Assembly: GCA_017473105.1 (NCBI GenBank) | Contig: JAFUNE010000007.1 | Location: 1-64,000, forward strand | Length of the DNA: 64,000 bases | Source: Bacilli bacterium | GTDB lineage: Bacteria > Bacillota_I > Bacilli_A > RF39 > UBA660 | Direction: 5' to 3' | Shown: positions 38,655 to 47,393 of the stretch, piece by piece | How the letters are laid out: every line of letters begins with the position of its first letter | How positions within the stretch are numbered: the stretch's first letter is position 1 | Made by a program: the position numbers and the translations under genes | Notes under the pieces: model-generated | The model's input: the letters and a program-made list of their open reading frames with translations, nothing else | What the model was told of the DNA's origin: nothing | Database searches by the model: none

Positions 38655-41468
38655 ATGGATAAGATAGTTATTAAAAATGCAAGAGAAAATAATTTAAAAG
38701 GAATTAATATAGAGTTACCAAAAAATAAACTTATAGTAATGAGTGGAGTTTCAGGTAGTGGAAAATCAAGTTTAGCTTTTGATACAATTTATGCAGAAGG
38801 ACAAAGAAGATATGTAGAAAGTTTAAGTGCATATGCAAGACAATTTTTAGGAAGTTCAAATAAAGCAGATGTTGACTCAATAGAAGGATTAAGTCCAAGT
38901 ATATCAATTGATCAAAAATCTACTAATAAAAATCCTAGAAGTACTGTTGGTACTATAACTGAAATATATGATTATTTAAGATTATTATATGCTAGAATAG
39001 GAGTCCCATATTGTCCTAAACATGGTATTGCTGTTAGTGAACAAAGTGTTGAAGAAATGACAAATAAAATTCTTGAATACGAAATCGGTACAAAATTAGA
39101 AATATGTTCACCAGTTGTTCATGGAGAAAAAGGTACATTTAAAGATAAACTAGAAGAATTTAGAAAAGACGGTTTTGTACGTGCTATAATTGATGGTAAT
39201 GTTGTTGATTTAAATGATGATATAACATTAGAAAAAAATAAAAAACATACAATTCAATTAGTTATGGATCGTCTTGTGTTAAAAGAAGATAGTAGAAGTA
39301 GATTATTTGAAGCTCTTGAAAATGCAACTAAACTTGCCAATGGAAAAGTTGTTATTAAATTAAATAATGACAAAGAATTAGTATTTAGTGAAAACTATGC
39401 ATGTCCAATGTGTGATTTTAGTATTCCTGAACTTGAACCTAGATTATTTTCATTTAATAGTCCATATGGTGCTTGTCATGAATGTAAAGGTCTTGGTGTT
39501 AGTATGCATATTGATGAAGACATATTAATCCCAGACAAAACAAAATCAATTATGGATGGCGCAGTAGTTTCATTTCAAAGTGGTGAAACATTAAATATTT
39601 ATTTTAAAAAACTTAATTTAGTTGCAAAACATTATGGTATAGATTTAAATAAACCTGTTAAAGATTTAACTAGAAAAGAATTAGATATTATTTTATATAG
39701 AAGCCCTGATATGCTTGATCTTACTTTAACCACAAGAAGTGGTAGTACACTAAAAAGCTTTGATTATTTTGAAGGTATTATTACTAATTTAGAAAGAAGA
39801 TATATAGAAACAACGTCTTCACAAATAAGAGAGTGGATTGAGAGATATATGACTGAACTTCCATGTTCTTGTTGTCATGGTGCTAGACTTAAGGATGAAG
39901 TATTAAGTGTAAAAGTTGGGAAATTGAATATTCATGAAATTACTAATTTAAGTATTCGAGATTTAATTTCATTTTTTGATAAATTAAAACTTAATAAAGA
40001 ACAAGAAGAAATATCTCATTTAATTATCAAAGAAATTAAAGAAAGATTAAATTTCTTAAAAAATGTGGGCCTTGAATATTTAAGTTTATCTAGAAGTGCA
40101 GGTACTTTAAGTGGAGGAGAAGCACAAAGAATTAGACTTGCTACTCAAATAGGAAGTAGATTATCTGGTATTTTATATGTACTTGATGAACCAAGTATCG
40201 GACTTCATCAAAGAGACAATGAAAAATTAATTAATTCTTTAAAAGAAATGAGAGATATTGGTAATACTTTGATAGTAGTAGAACATGATACTGATACAAT
40301 ATTGGCCGCTGATTATGTTGTTGATATAGGACCTCATGCTGGTCGTGATGGTGGAAACTTAGTCTTTGCTGGAACTGTTGAAGATTTAATGAAATGTGAT
40401 GAATCAATAACAGGAAGATATTTAAGTGGTAAAGAAAAAATAGAAGTTCCAAAAACAAGACGTAAAGGAAATGGAAAAAGTATTAAAATTACAGGATGTA
40501 GAGAAAACAATCTTAAAAATATTAATGTTGAATTTCCACTAGGAAAATTTATATGTGTTACAGGAGTTTCAGGAAGTGGAAAAAGTACTTTAGTAAATGA
40601 AATATTAGGTAAAACTCTTATGAGTACTATTTATAAATCTAAGGAAAAACCTGGAGAGTATAAGACTATTAAAGGATTGGAACATATTGATAAAGTAATT
40701 AATATTACACAAGATCCAATTGGTAGAACACCTAGAAGTAATCCTGCTACATATGTTGGAGTATTCGATTCAATAAGAGATGTTTTTGCTGAAACAAGAG
40801 AAGCAAAGATAAGAGGATACGACAAAGGTAGATTTTCATTCAATGTTAAAGGTGGAAGATGTGAAGCATGTTGGGGTGATGGTGTTAAAAAGATAGAAAT
40901 GCATTTCTTACCAGATGTATATGTTCCATGTGATGTATGTAACGCCAGCAGATATAATAAAGAAACTTTAAAAATTAAATTTAAAGGTTTAAATATTGCT
41001 GAAGTTCTTGATTTAAGAGTTGATGAAGCACTAGAATTATTTGAAAATGTTCCTAAAGTATATAAAACTCTTAAAATTATGCAAGAGGTTGGTTTAGGAT
41101 ATGTTAAACTTGGTCAAACAGCACCAACACTTTCTGGTGGTGAAGCAAGTCGTGTTAAACTTGCAAAAGAACTACAAAAAAAACCTACTGGAAAGAGCAT
41201 ATTTATATTAGATGAGCCATCTACAGGTCTTCATCAAGATGACATAAAAAAATTATTAGTTATCTTAAATAGAATTGTTGATAATGGAGACACTGTTATA
41301 GTAATTGAACATAATTTAGATATAATAGCAACTGCTGATTATATAATTGATTTAGGGCCTGAGGGAGGAGATTTTGGTGGTACAATTGTAGCGAAAGGAA
41401 CGCCAGAAGAAATAGCAAAAAATAAAGATTCATATACAGGTCATTATTTAAAAAACATTTTAAAATAG
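38655..41468 (+). CDS. uvrA: Excinuclease ABC subunit A
   Basis: DNA damage sensor of nucleotide excision repair, a tandem ABC ATPase of 938 residues. GVSGSGKSSLAFDT and a second GVSGSGKSTLVNE are the two Walker A motifs. LSGGEAQRIRLATQIGS and LSGGEASRVKLAKEL are the two ABC signatures, and CPMC/CHECKG and CEACWGDG/CDVCN are the zinc modules. ATG 38655 follows TTTGGAGG, and the upstream ATG at 38628 precedes that site and is rejected. uvrB and uvrC are not in the window. The strong UvrA identity makes this one of the surest calls. Confidence 0.97.
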   Translation: MDKIVIKNARENNLKGINIELPKNKLIVMSGVSGSGKSSLAFDTIYAEGQRRYVESLSAYARQFLGSSNKADVDSIEGLSPSISIDQKSTNKNPRSTVGTITEIYDYLRLLYARIGVPYCPKHGIAVSEQSVEEMTNKILEYEIGTKLEICSPVVHGEKGTFKDKLEEFRKDGFVRAIIDGNVVDLNDDITLEKNKKHTIQLVMDRLVLKEDSRSRLFEALENATKLANGKVVIKLNNDKELVFSENYACPMCDFSIPELEPRLFSFNSPYGACHECKGLGVSMHIDEDILIPDKTKSIMDGAVVSFQSGETLNIYFKKLNLVAKHYGIDLNKPVKDLTRKELDIILYRSPDMLDLTLTTRSGSTLKSFDYFEGIITNLERRYIETTSSQIREWIERYMTELPCSCCHGARLKDEVLSVKVGKLNIHEITNLSIRDLISFFDKLKLNKEQEEISHLIIKEIKERLNFLKNVGLEYLSLSRSAGTLSGGEAQRIRLATQIGSRLSGILYVLDEPSIGLHQRDNEKLINSLKEMRDIGNTLIVVEHDTDTILAADYVVDIGPHAGRDGGNLVFAGTVEDLMKCDESITGRYLSGKEKIEVPKTRRKGNGKSIKITGCRENNLKNINVEFPLGKFICVTGVSGSGKSTLVNEILGKTLMSTIYKSKEKPGEYKTIKGLEHIDKVINITQDPIGRTPRSNPATYVGVFDSIRDVFAETREAKIRGYDKGRFSFNVKGGRCEACWGDGVKKIEMHFLPDVYVPCDVCNASRYNKETLKIKFKGLNIAEVLDLRVDEALELFENVPKVYKTLKIMQEVGLGYVKLGQTAPTLSGGEASRVKLAKELQKKPTGKSIFILDEPSTGLHQDDIKKLLVILNRIVDNGDTVIVIEHNLDIIATADYIIDLGPEGGDFGGTIVAKGTPEEIAKNKDSYTGHYLKNILK

Positions 41469-41489
41469 CGAATTAATCGCTATTTTTTA
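41462..41489 (+). terminator. Terminator of uvrA
   Basis: A 10-bp perfect stem (AAAATAGCGA/TCGCTATTTT) including the stop codon, followed by T. Confidence 0.85.
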
Positions 41490-41516
41490 TTTGAATAAAA
41501 CAAACATAAAAAAGAG

Positions 41517-41545
41517 TTGAAATATGTAATTTTGTTTGGTATAAT
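41517..41545 (+). promoter_or_regulatory. Promoter of the 688-aa membrane protein gene
   Basis: TTGAAA (41517-41522), a 17-bp spacer, and TATAAT (41540-41545) with a TGG extension. The sequence after it closely resembles that of the promoter at 43827. Confidence 0.75.
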
Positions 41546-41574
41546 TTTAATGTAAAATAGAAGGAGTTTAGAAA

Positions 41575-41643
41575 ATGTAAAGTGGTAAGTGTGGTACACA
41601 TATAAGTGATGGAATTTCGTTTAATACTAGATTTAAACGCTAG
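41575..41643 (+). pseudogene. Decayed zinc-ribbon N-terminus upstream of the 688-aa gene
   Basis: A perfect AAGGAG site (41561-41566) lies 8 nt before an ATG at 41575, but the next codon is TAA. Reading on in the same frame gives SGKCGTHISDGISFNTRFKR, then TAG (41641-41643). This is very like the zinc ribbon CSKCGTEISDGAKFC found at the start of many membrane proteins, with the later cysteines lost. The frame is the same as that of the downstream gene (126 nt to its ATG). The neighbouring paralogue at 43880 still has an intact zinc ribbon. So this looks like a former N-terminus cut off by two stop codons. Confidence 0.65.
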
Positions 41644-41700
41644 AAATTAAATATGAAAACAACATATGTTAAAAAAAATATAGAAGAAGAGGTGGTAAAT

Positions 41701-43767
41701 ATGCCAGAAGAAAAATTAAATGAAGATATAACTCCTAGTGAAAATATAAATGCAAATAATTTTAATGCAAATCCAACAAATGAAGAAACAATAGTTAATG
41801 TTGCCTCAGAATTACCAATAATCCAAGATACTCCAGAAGTAGAAAATACACCTGTGGTTGAACCTGCTCCAGTAGTAGAACCAACTCCAGTAGTAGAACC
41901 TACGCCTGAAGTTCCTATTACTCCAACTGTTGAACCAGCACCTGTAGTGGAACCAACACCAGTAGCAGAAGTAACACCAGTTACTCCAGTTGTTGAAAGT
42001 GTACCTACAGTTGAAACAACTCCAGTAGTAGAGTCTACACCTACTGTTGAAGTAACACCTTCAGTTGAGGTAACACCTGAAGTACCAGCTGCACCAGTTG
42101 AAGCAGCAAGCACATCATTTGTAGAAAATAATACAATTATTAATTCTGTTTCAAATGTTGATGTACAACCAACACCAACAACTACAACAGAATCAGGTGC
42201 ACCAGTTTCAGGAGAACCAGCACCTAAAAAAGGAATGACTGGAATAATTATTGGAATTGTTGTTGCAATAATAGTTGTTGTTGTAGGAGTAGTAGGTTTT
42301 CTTCATTTTAGTAAAATGAACAAACCATCTTATGCTTTTCAATACATGTTTGAAAATTTAAAATCAGGGTTAGTTAAAGAACTAGAAAAAGAACCAGTTC
42401 CAGCAAAATATGATATAACAATTGTTCCAAAAATTGCTGTATCAGGAGAAGGAACAGAAGAAATAAAACCAATTATAGATGATGTTAATAAATTTTCTTT
42501 AAATACTGTAGTTTATACAAATATGAAATCTAAAGAAATGCAAGCATCAGTAAGTGCAAAATATAATTCAAAAGATTTATTAGCACTAGACATGTTCATG
42601 AAAGAAACAATGGCTTACATGAAAATTAATCCAATTTTAGCAAAGTATGTAAGTGTAGATACTGAAATGGATTTATTTGCTGAAAGTAAAATTGACAATA
42701 AAGATATTGTTAAAATGTTAGATGGATTAGAAGCTGCGTATAAGAAAACAGCAAAAGATGAATATTTCACAAAAGCAGATAAAACATTAAAAATTGATGG
42801 AACAGATGTTGAAGTAAAAGCAAATACATTAGATTTAAATAGTACAAATATGCCTAAATTTATGAAAGCATTATTCCAAGCATTAAAAGATGACAAAGAA
42901 TTTGTAAATGCGTTAGTAAATATTGTAAATGCATCTACAGAAACTATGACAGACACAATGGCTGGAATGGAAGACCAATTAGGCGATATGTCTATGGAAG
43001 TAGAAAAAATCACTGCTGCAAAGGTGGAAGAATTATTCGATGATATAATTGAAGCAGAGGATAAAGAATTTGAAGGAATGGATACTAAAATTACAATCTA
43101 TTCAATCAAAAAAGATTTAGTTGGATTTGAAATTGATGTTCCAGAAATGGCAATGAGAATGTTAACTAAAGATAAAACAACAATTTTAGAAATATCAAAA
43201 TTTGATGAAGAATTCAAAAAGACATCTGAATTTGAAGAAATTGTTAGATTTGTTGAAAACGGAGATACAACAACAATAACAGCAACTATCGAAGAAGAAG
43301 GAACAAAAGTTGTTCTAGCATTCGATGTAACTGTAAAAGAAGATACAAAATATACAATGACTCTTCCAAAAACAGAAGATATTTATACAGAAGATGAATT
43401 AAGTCAATTATCTCAAAATTTAAGTACAATGGATGAAGAAGCAATATTAACTATGTTTGCTGAAACTCCAGGATTCCAAGAATTTACTCAATCAAATATA
43501 TACCAATTATTAATGCTTAGTGCAGGTAGTGGTATGATGGAAGATATGGGATTAGGAAATATATTAGGTGGTTTTACTCAAAATGAACCAGTTACTCCTG
43601 AAACACCAGAAGTTGAAGTAACACCTGAAGAAGAAGTTGTACCAGAAGTTAATACTCCAGTAGTAGATACACCAGTAGTTGAAAACCCTGTTGTAAATAC
43701 TCCAGTAGTTGAAACTCCAGAAGTTCAAGATAATACAGTTAATTCAACTGCTACAAAAAGTGAATAA
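41701..43767 (+). CDS. Membrane protein with Pro-rich N-terminal stalk and extracellular domain
   Basis: A 688-residue protein. The N-terminal 175 residues are a Pro/Val/Glu/Thr-rich low-complexity region (repeats like PVVEPTP, about 45-135). One membrane helix follows (about 179-203), then an extracellular alpha/beta domain (about 205-620) and a second PVV repeat tail (about 630-675). The domain layout and the start of the external domain parallel the paralogue at 43880, and TcaA/YvbJ-like proteins have the same zinc ribbon, helix, external domain order. The chosen start at 41701 follows AGAGGTGG; the frame from 41653 lacks a ribosome site. The function may be in wall or stress sensing; this is inference. 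Confidence 0.7.
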   Translation: MPEEKLNEDITPSENINANNFNANPTNEETIVNVASELPIIQDTPEVENTPVVEPAPVVEPTPVVEPTPEVPITPTVEPAPVVEPTPVAEVTPVTPVVESVPTVETTPVVESTPTVEVTPSVEVTPEVPAAPVEAASTSFVENNTIINSVSNVDVQPTPTTTTESGAPVSGEPAPKKGMTGIIIGIVVAIIVVVVGVVGFLHFSKMNKPSYAFQYMFENLKSGLVKELEKEPVPAKYDITIVPKIAVSGEGTEEIKPIIDDVNKFSLNTVVYTNMKSKEMQASVSAKYNSKDLLALDMFMKETMAYMKINPILAKYVSVDTEMDLFAESKIDNKDIVKMLDGLEAAYKKTAKDEYFTKADKTLKIDGTDVEVKANTLDLNSTNMPKFMKALFQALKDDKEFVNALVNIVNASTETMTDTMAGMEDQLGDMSMEVEKITAAKVEELFDDIIEAEDKEFEGMDTKITIYSIKKDLVGFEIDVPEMAMRMLTKDKTTILEISKFDEEFKKTSEFEEIVRFVENGDTTTITATIEEEGTKVVLAFDVTVKEDTKYTMTLPKTEDIYTEDELSQLSQNLSTMDEEAILTMFAETPGFQEFTQSNIYQLLMLSAGSGMMEDMGLGNILGGFTQNEPVTPETPEVEVTPEEEVVPEVNTPVVDTPVVENPVVNTPVVETPEVQDNTVNSTATKSE

Positions 43768-43793
43768 AAGGAATTGAAAAATTCCTTTTTTTA
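43767..43793 (+). terminator. Terminator of the 688-aa gene
   Basis: A 9-bp stem (AAAGGAATT/AATTCCTTT) with a GAAA loop and T run. Confidence 0.85.
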
Positions 43794-43826
43794 ATGTAAA
43801 AACAAAATATAAAAAAACACCTTTTA

Positions 43827-43855
43827 TTGAAAATAAAATATATGTTTGATATAAT
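43827..43855 (+). promoter_or_regulatory. Promoter of the zinc-ribbon membrane protein gene
   Basis: TTGAAA (43827-43832), a 17-bp spacer, and TATAAT (43850-43855) with a TGA extension. Confidence 0.75.
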
Positions 43856-43879
43856 TTTAATATAATAGGAGTGGGTAAC

Positions 43880-46018
43880 ATGAAATGTGATAATTGTGGA
43901 TCAATAATAAATAACCAAACTGGAATATGTCCCGTATGTTCAAAATCGTTTCAAAATGTTATTCTCACACAATCTTTAAATAATTATCAAAATACTCAAA
44001 TGCAAACACAAGTACCTGTTCAACAACAAGTAATACCACCATCACAAGTTCAAGTACAAAATACAGTGTTGCCTGTACAAAATCAAATGGTTACGGGACA
44101 AGTACCTGTTCGACAACAAGCAATACCACCATCACAAGTTCAAGCACAAAACACAATGTTGCCTGTACAAAATCAAATGGTTAAGGGACAAGTACCTGTT
44201 CAACAACAAATAATACCTCAAGTACAACCACAAGTACAAAATACATTGTTGCCTGTACAAAATCAAATGGTTACAGGACAAGTACCTGTTCAACAACAAG
44301 TAATACCTCAAGTGCAACCACAAGTGCAAAATACAGCATTACCAATGGAAAATCAAATGGTTACAGGACAAGTACCTGTTCAACCACAAGTAATACGACA
44401 AGCACAACCACAAGCACAAAATACAATGTTGCCTGTACAAAATCAAATGGTTACAGAACAAGTACCTGTTCAATCTCAAGTGTTAGAACAACCAGTTAAA
44501 AAGAAAAAATTAAACAAAGTTAAATTATCGATATTTTTAGTATTTATTGTAGCAGTTGTTTCATGCGGTTTATATTACGTTCTTGTAATTGATAAACCAA
44601 GACAAGTTTTTATAACAAGTATTGAAACATTAAAAACAGAATTAAAAAGTTCTTTCAAAATAAAAAGAAAACCATATCAAATATCTTATGATATAAAAAC
44701 TGACTTAAATGAAAATGATGAAGTATATGGTAAATTATTTAAAAACATGAATGAATTAACCATGAAGGTCGATGTTTTTAATAATACAGAAGAAAACTAT
44801 TTATTTTTTGAATTAATTACAACATACCAATACAAAAATCACATGAATGTAATAGGTGTTTTAGATAGAAACTTATTATATTTAAATTCCCCTGCAACAT
44901 TTAAAGAATATTATGCATTTGATACGCATAATAATATGTTTGCAGGAATAAATAGAATTAGTGATGTTGAAGCATTATTAATTATGGAGCGTTTACTTTC
45001 ATCATTTGAAGAAGTATTAAAAAGTGATTATTTTACAAAAGAAGAAAAAAATATTACACTAGAAGGAAAAGAATTAAAATTAAATTCAAATAATTTTATA
45101 ATTAATGAAAGTAACATAAAAGAAATTGTTCCAAAAGTAATGAAAGTATTAAAAAATGACGTTGAATTTATAAATGCATGTGCTAAATATAAAAACATAG
45201 ATGGTGTAGATTTTAAAGGTGAACTAAATAAAATAGAAGAAAGTGTTTTATTAGGAGAATATAAAATACCTGAAATGACTCTAAGTATTTATTTAAATGA
45301 TAATGAGGAAATTAAAGGCTTAGCATTAAAAAAAGGTGATAAAGCATATAATGTATTTTTTGAAGAAAATAAAATAAAAATATATGAAAACTATGATAAA
45401 AAAATAGTAGAAATCACAAAAGAAGAAGAAAAATATACAATTAATTTTAGTGGTGGAAATATATATATAGGATACAAAATTATTGAAAATCCAATGTTTT
45501 CAAAACCTTCTGTTGAAGGAAAAAACGTATTATATGAAACATTAACGGATAAAGAAAAAAATGAATTAGAACAATTGTTTTATCAAGATAAAGTAATGGA
45601 AAACTTTATGTTAGATTTTGAAAGATTCTTTAAATCAATAGAAATGAGTATTGATGATATATTAGAACCTAGTAAAATGGAATTTAAAAAAGAAATTGGA
45701 GAAATAATCGACCTAGCAAGAAATAAACATATTTATTCAAAAACACTAAGTGGAAATAATATATATACAAATGAAGTATTAATACCAGGAAATAAATTAG
45801 ATATAGATAAAATCAATTCAACATATTATGTAAAAATAAATGAAGAAGGAATGGTAAAAAGAGTTGTATATATAGACGGATTATATTGCTACGATAGTTC
45901 AAAATTAACTAATACAACAAATATAAGTAAAAATGACATAAATGTAAAACACTTCATGATGAGAACTAAAAAAGATTCTTATGAAGGATGTTTATCAAAT
46001 TATAGTCCATTCAATTAA
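43880..46018 (+). CDS. Zinc-ribbon membrane protein with Gln/Pro repeat stalk
   Basis: A 712-residue protein. It has an N-terminal zinc ribbon (MKCDNCG then CPVC, residues 1-22). A Gln/Pro/Val repeat region follows (about 46-200), then a basic KKKKLNKVKL stop, a membrane helix (about 215-237) and an extracellular domain to the end. Blocks in that domain, such as DYFTKEEKNITLEGKELKLNSN, are counterparts of DEYFTKADKTLKIDGTDVEVKAN in the 688-residue protein upstream, so the two are paralogues. The zinc ribbon and repeats would lie in the cytoplasm. ATG 43880 follows AGGAGTGGGTAAC; an upstream GTG is rejected. Architecture resembles TcaA/YvbJ-like envelope proteins. Confidence 0.75.
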   Translation: MKCDNCGSIINNQTGICPVCSKSFQNVILTQSLNNYQNTQMQTQVPVQQQVIPPSQVQVQNTVLPVQNQMVTGQVPVRQQAIPPSQVQAQNTMLPVQNQMVKGQVPVQQQIIPQVQPQVQNTLLPVQNQMVTGQVPVQQQVIPQVQPQVQNTALPMENQMVTGQVPVQPQVIRQAQPQAQNTMLPVQNQMVTEQVPVQSQVLEQPVKKKKLNKVKLSIFLVFIVAVVSCGLYYVLVIDKPRQVFITSIETLKTELKSSFKIKRKPYQISYDIKTDLNENDEVYGKLFKNMNELTMKVDVFNNTEENYLFFELITTYQYKNHMNVIGVLDRNLLYLNSPATFKEYYAFDTHNNMFAGINRISDVEALLIMERLLSSFEEVLKSDYFTKEEKNITLEGKELKLNSNNFIINESNIKEIVPKVMKVLKNDVEFINACAKYKNIDGVDFKGELNKIEESVLLGEYKIPEMTLSIYLNDNEEIKGLALKKGDKAYNVFFEENKIKIYENYDKKIVEITKEEEKYTINFSGGNIYIGYKIIENPMFSKPSVEGKNVLYETLTDKEKNELEQLFYQDKVMENFMLDFERFFKSIEMSIDDILEPSKMEFKKEIGEIIDLARNKHIYSKTLSGNNIYTNEVLIPGNKLDIDKINSTYYVKINEEGMVKRVVYIDGLYCYDSSKLTNTTNISKNDINVKHFMMRTKKDSYEGCLSNYSPFN
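44015..44464 (+). repeat. Five 90-nt tandem repeats in the zinc-ribbon protein gene
   Basis: Five in-frame copies of a 30-residue unit beginning P-V-Q-Q-Q and ending N-Q-M-V-x-x-Q-V, followed by a partial sixth copy. Copies start at 44015, 44105, 44195, 44285 and 44375. Nucleotide identity is high, so unequal exchange could alter stalk length in frame. Confidence 0.9.
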
Positions 46019-46047
46019 TTGTAATGCAAAAACAAAAATGATATAAT
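46019..46047 (+). promoter_or_regulatory. Promoter of the 427-aa coiled-coil gene
   Basis: TTGTAA (46019-46024), a 17-bp spacer, and TATAAT (46042-46047) with a TGA extension. The -35 begins right after the upstream stop codon; no terminator lies between. Confidence 0.7.
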
Positions 46048-46067
46048 TTTATAGAATGAGGTGTTAT

Positions 46068-47351
46068 ATGAACGAATCAGACATATTAAAAGAGATTAAG
46101 AAAAACATATATAATAAAACAATGGAAAACTATAACATATATGTATTAAATAAAACTCAAACAAATAAAGAAATATATGAAAGACTATTAAAAATAAATA
46201 AAACTGTTAATGGTTTTAAAACACTTCAAGAAGTAAGTGAATATTTAACAGAAATACAAAAAAATTTAAAAGAATTAAAAGTAATATTTGATGCAAAAGT
46301 AGAAGAATATAATAAAGATAAGAAAAACGAGCAAGTTAAAAACGAAGTAAAAAACATAATGAATGTTGCGCAAGTATTAACTGACATATATAGTGATATA
46401 AAAAGTAAAATAGCAAGATACAAGAAAACTCAAAAATCAAATATTTCAGCAAAATTCAAAGAGAAAAAACAAGAAGAAAGACAACCAGAAAAAACATTTC
46501 AAGAACAATCAAAAGTACAAAAATATGTAGATGGCGTAGATTTTAATAATGAAACAGTAAAAGAAATTGAAAATATAAATAAAGAAATTCTTTCACTAAG
46601 AGAAAAATTAGTAACATTGGATGTTTACAGTAGAGAAGCTCTTGACATAAGAAAAAGAATAAATGAATTATGTGAAATAAGAGAACATATAGCATATGAA
46701 GTTAATGGATACGATGGAATTAAATTTGTAAAAAATATTGAAAGTTTAGAGATTCAATATGCAAACACACCAAAAGGTGAAACAAAAAAAGAAAAAGAAT
46801 ATGATGAAGTAAGTTTTAATAAAGAACTTATGGAAAAATTAATGATTATTGCGGATTTAAAATTCTTTGGAATAGAATCAAAATATATAAACGTTAGTCC
46901 TGATGCTTCAAATAAAGAAAAATTTGAAGAATATAAAAAAGTATATTCTAAATATATGAAAGAATATATGTGCTTAATAAAATCACTATATGCAAATAAT
47001 CCAATAATTTATAAAAATGCAGATTATGTAATGCATGAAAGTGATTTAAGAAACTTATTAGAAATATATAATCTAAGAGGAAATTATCATGACTTTAAAC
47101 GTAAACATAAATCAGGAAAAATTGGAAATGAAGCAATTAGTAAAGAACTATATAGTGAAGGATTAGATAGAATAGAAGGATTAATAAATTCATTTAAAGT
47201 TTTATCAAGCGAAACTATAAGACAAAATGGTGGAAAAGTTAAAGTATCTTACGATATTGAAACAAAAGAAACATTAAAAGCAGAAATAGATAAAAATATG
47301 GCACAATTTTATAAACAAATATGCAAAAAAAATAACCATATTTCTATGTAA
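46068..47351 (+). CDS. Coiled-coil protein of unknown function (427 aa)
   Basis: A 427-residue soluble, Lys/Glu-rich protein. Heptad-like sequence runs through about 25-130 and 160-220 (for example EIENINKEILSLREKLVTL), with a charged linker QEERQPEKTFQEQ between. The C-terminal half holds a mixed helical domain with YSEGLDRIEGLINSF. There is no signal peptide, membrane helix or catalytic motif. ATG 46068 follows GAGGTG. It lies after the two membrane paralogues and has its own promoter. I cannot name a family; a cytoplasmic partner for the stalk proteins is possible but unsupported. Confidence 0.65.
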   Translation: MNESDILKEIKKNIYNKTMENYNIYVLNKTQTNKEIYERLLKINKTVNGFKTLQEVSEYLTEIQKNLKELKVIFDAKVEEYNKDKKNEQVKNEVKNIMNVAQVLTDIYSDIKSKIARYKKTQKSNISAKFKEKKQEERQPEKTFQEQSKVQKYVDGVDFNNETVKEIENINKEILSLREKLVTLDVYSREALDIRKRINELCEIREHIAYEVNGYDGIKFVKNIESLEIQYANTPKGETKKEKEYDEVSFNKELMEKLMIIADLKFFGIESKYINVSPDASNKEKFEEYKKVYSKYMKEYMCLIKSLYANNPIIYKNADYVMHESDLRNLLEIYNLRGNYHDFKRKHKSGKIGNEAISKELYSEGLDRIEGLINSFKVLSSETIRQNGGKVKVSYDIETKETLKAEIDKNMAQFYKQICKKNNHISM

Positions 47352-47377
47352 AAAGAGTTTAAAAAACTCTTTTTTTA
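47350..47377 (+). terminator. Terminator before lepA
   Basis: An 11-bp stem (AAAAAGAGTTT/AAACTCTTTTT) with an AAA loop and T run. Confidence 0.85.
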
Positions 47378-47386
47378 TGCTATAAT
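47358..47386 (+). promoter_or_regulatory. Extended -10 promoter of lepA, giving a leaderless mRNA
   Basis: TATAAT at 47381-47386 with a TGC extension. A poor -35 (TTTAAA, 47358-47363) falls in the terminator hairpin. The lepA ATG begins 8 nt after the -10. Confidence 0.65.
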
Positions 47387-47393
47387 CTAACTC

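Noticed and set aside
41575..41580. Minimal ATG-TAA leader frame as a regulatory start-stop element only
   Set aside because: Attractive because of the perfect ribosome site. However, the continued frame clearly reads as a decayed zinc ribbon, so decay explains it better. A side role as a leader is not excluded.
44015..44464. Regular 90-nt direct repeats that could suggest a CRISPR array
   Set aside because: The repeats are contiguous, in frame and code a Gln/Pro stalk in a long open gene. There are no unique spacers between short repeats and no cas genes.
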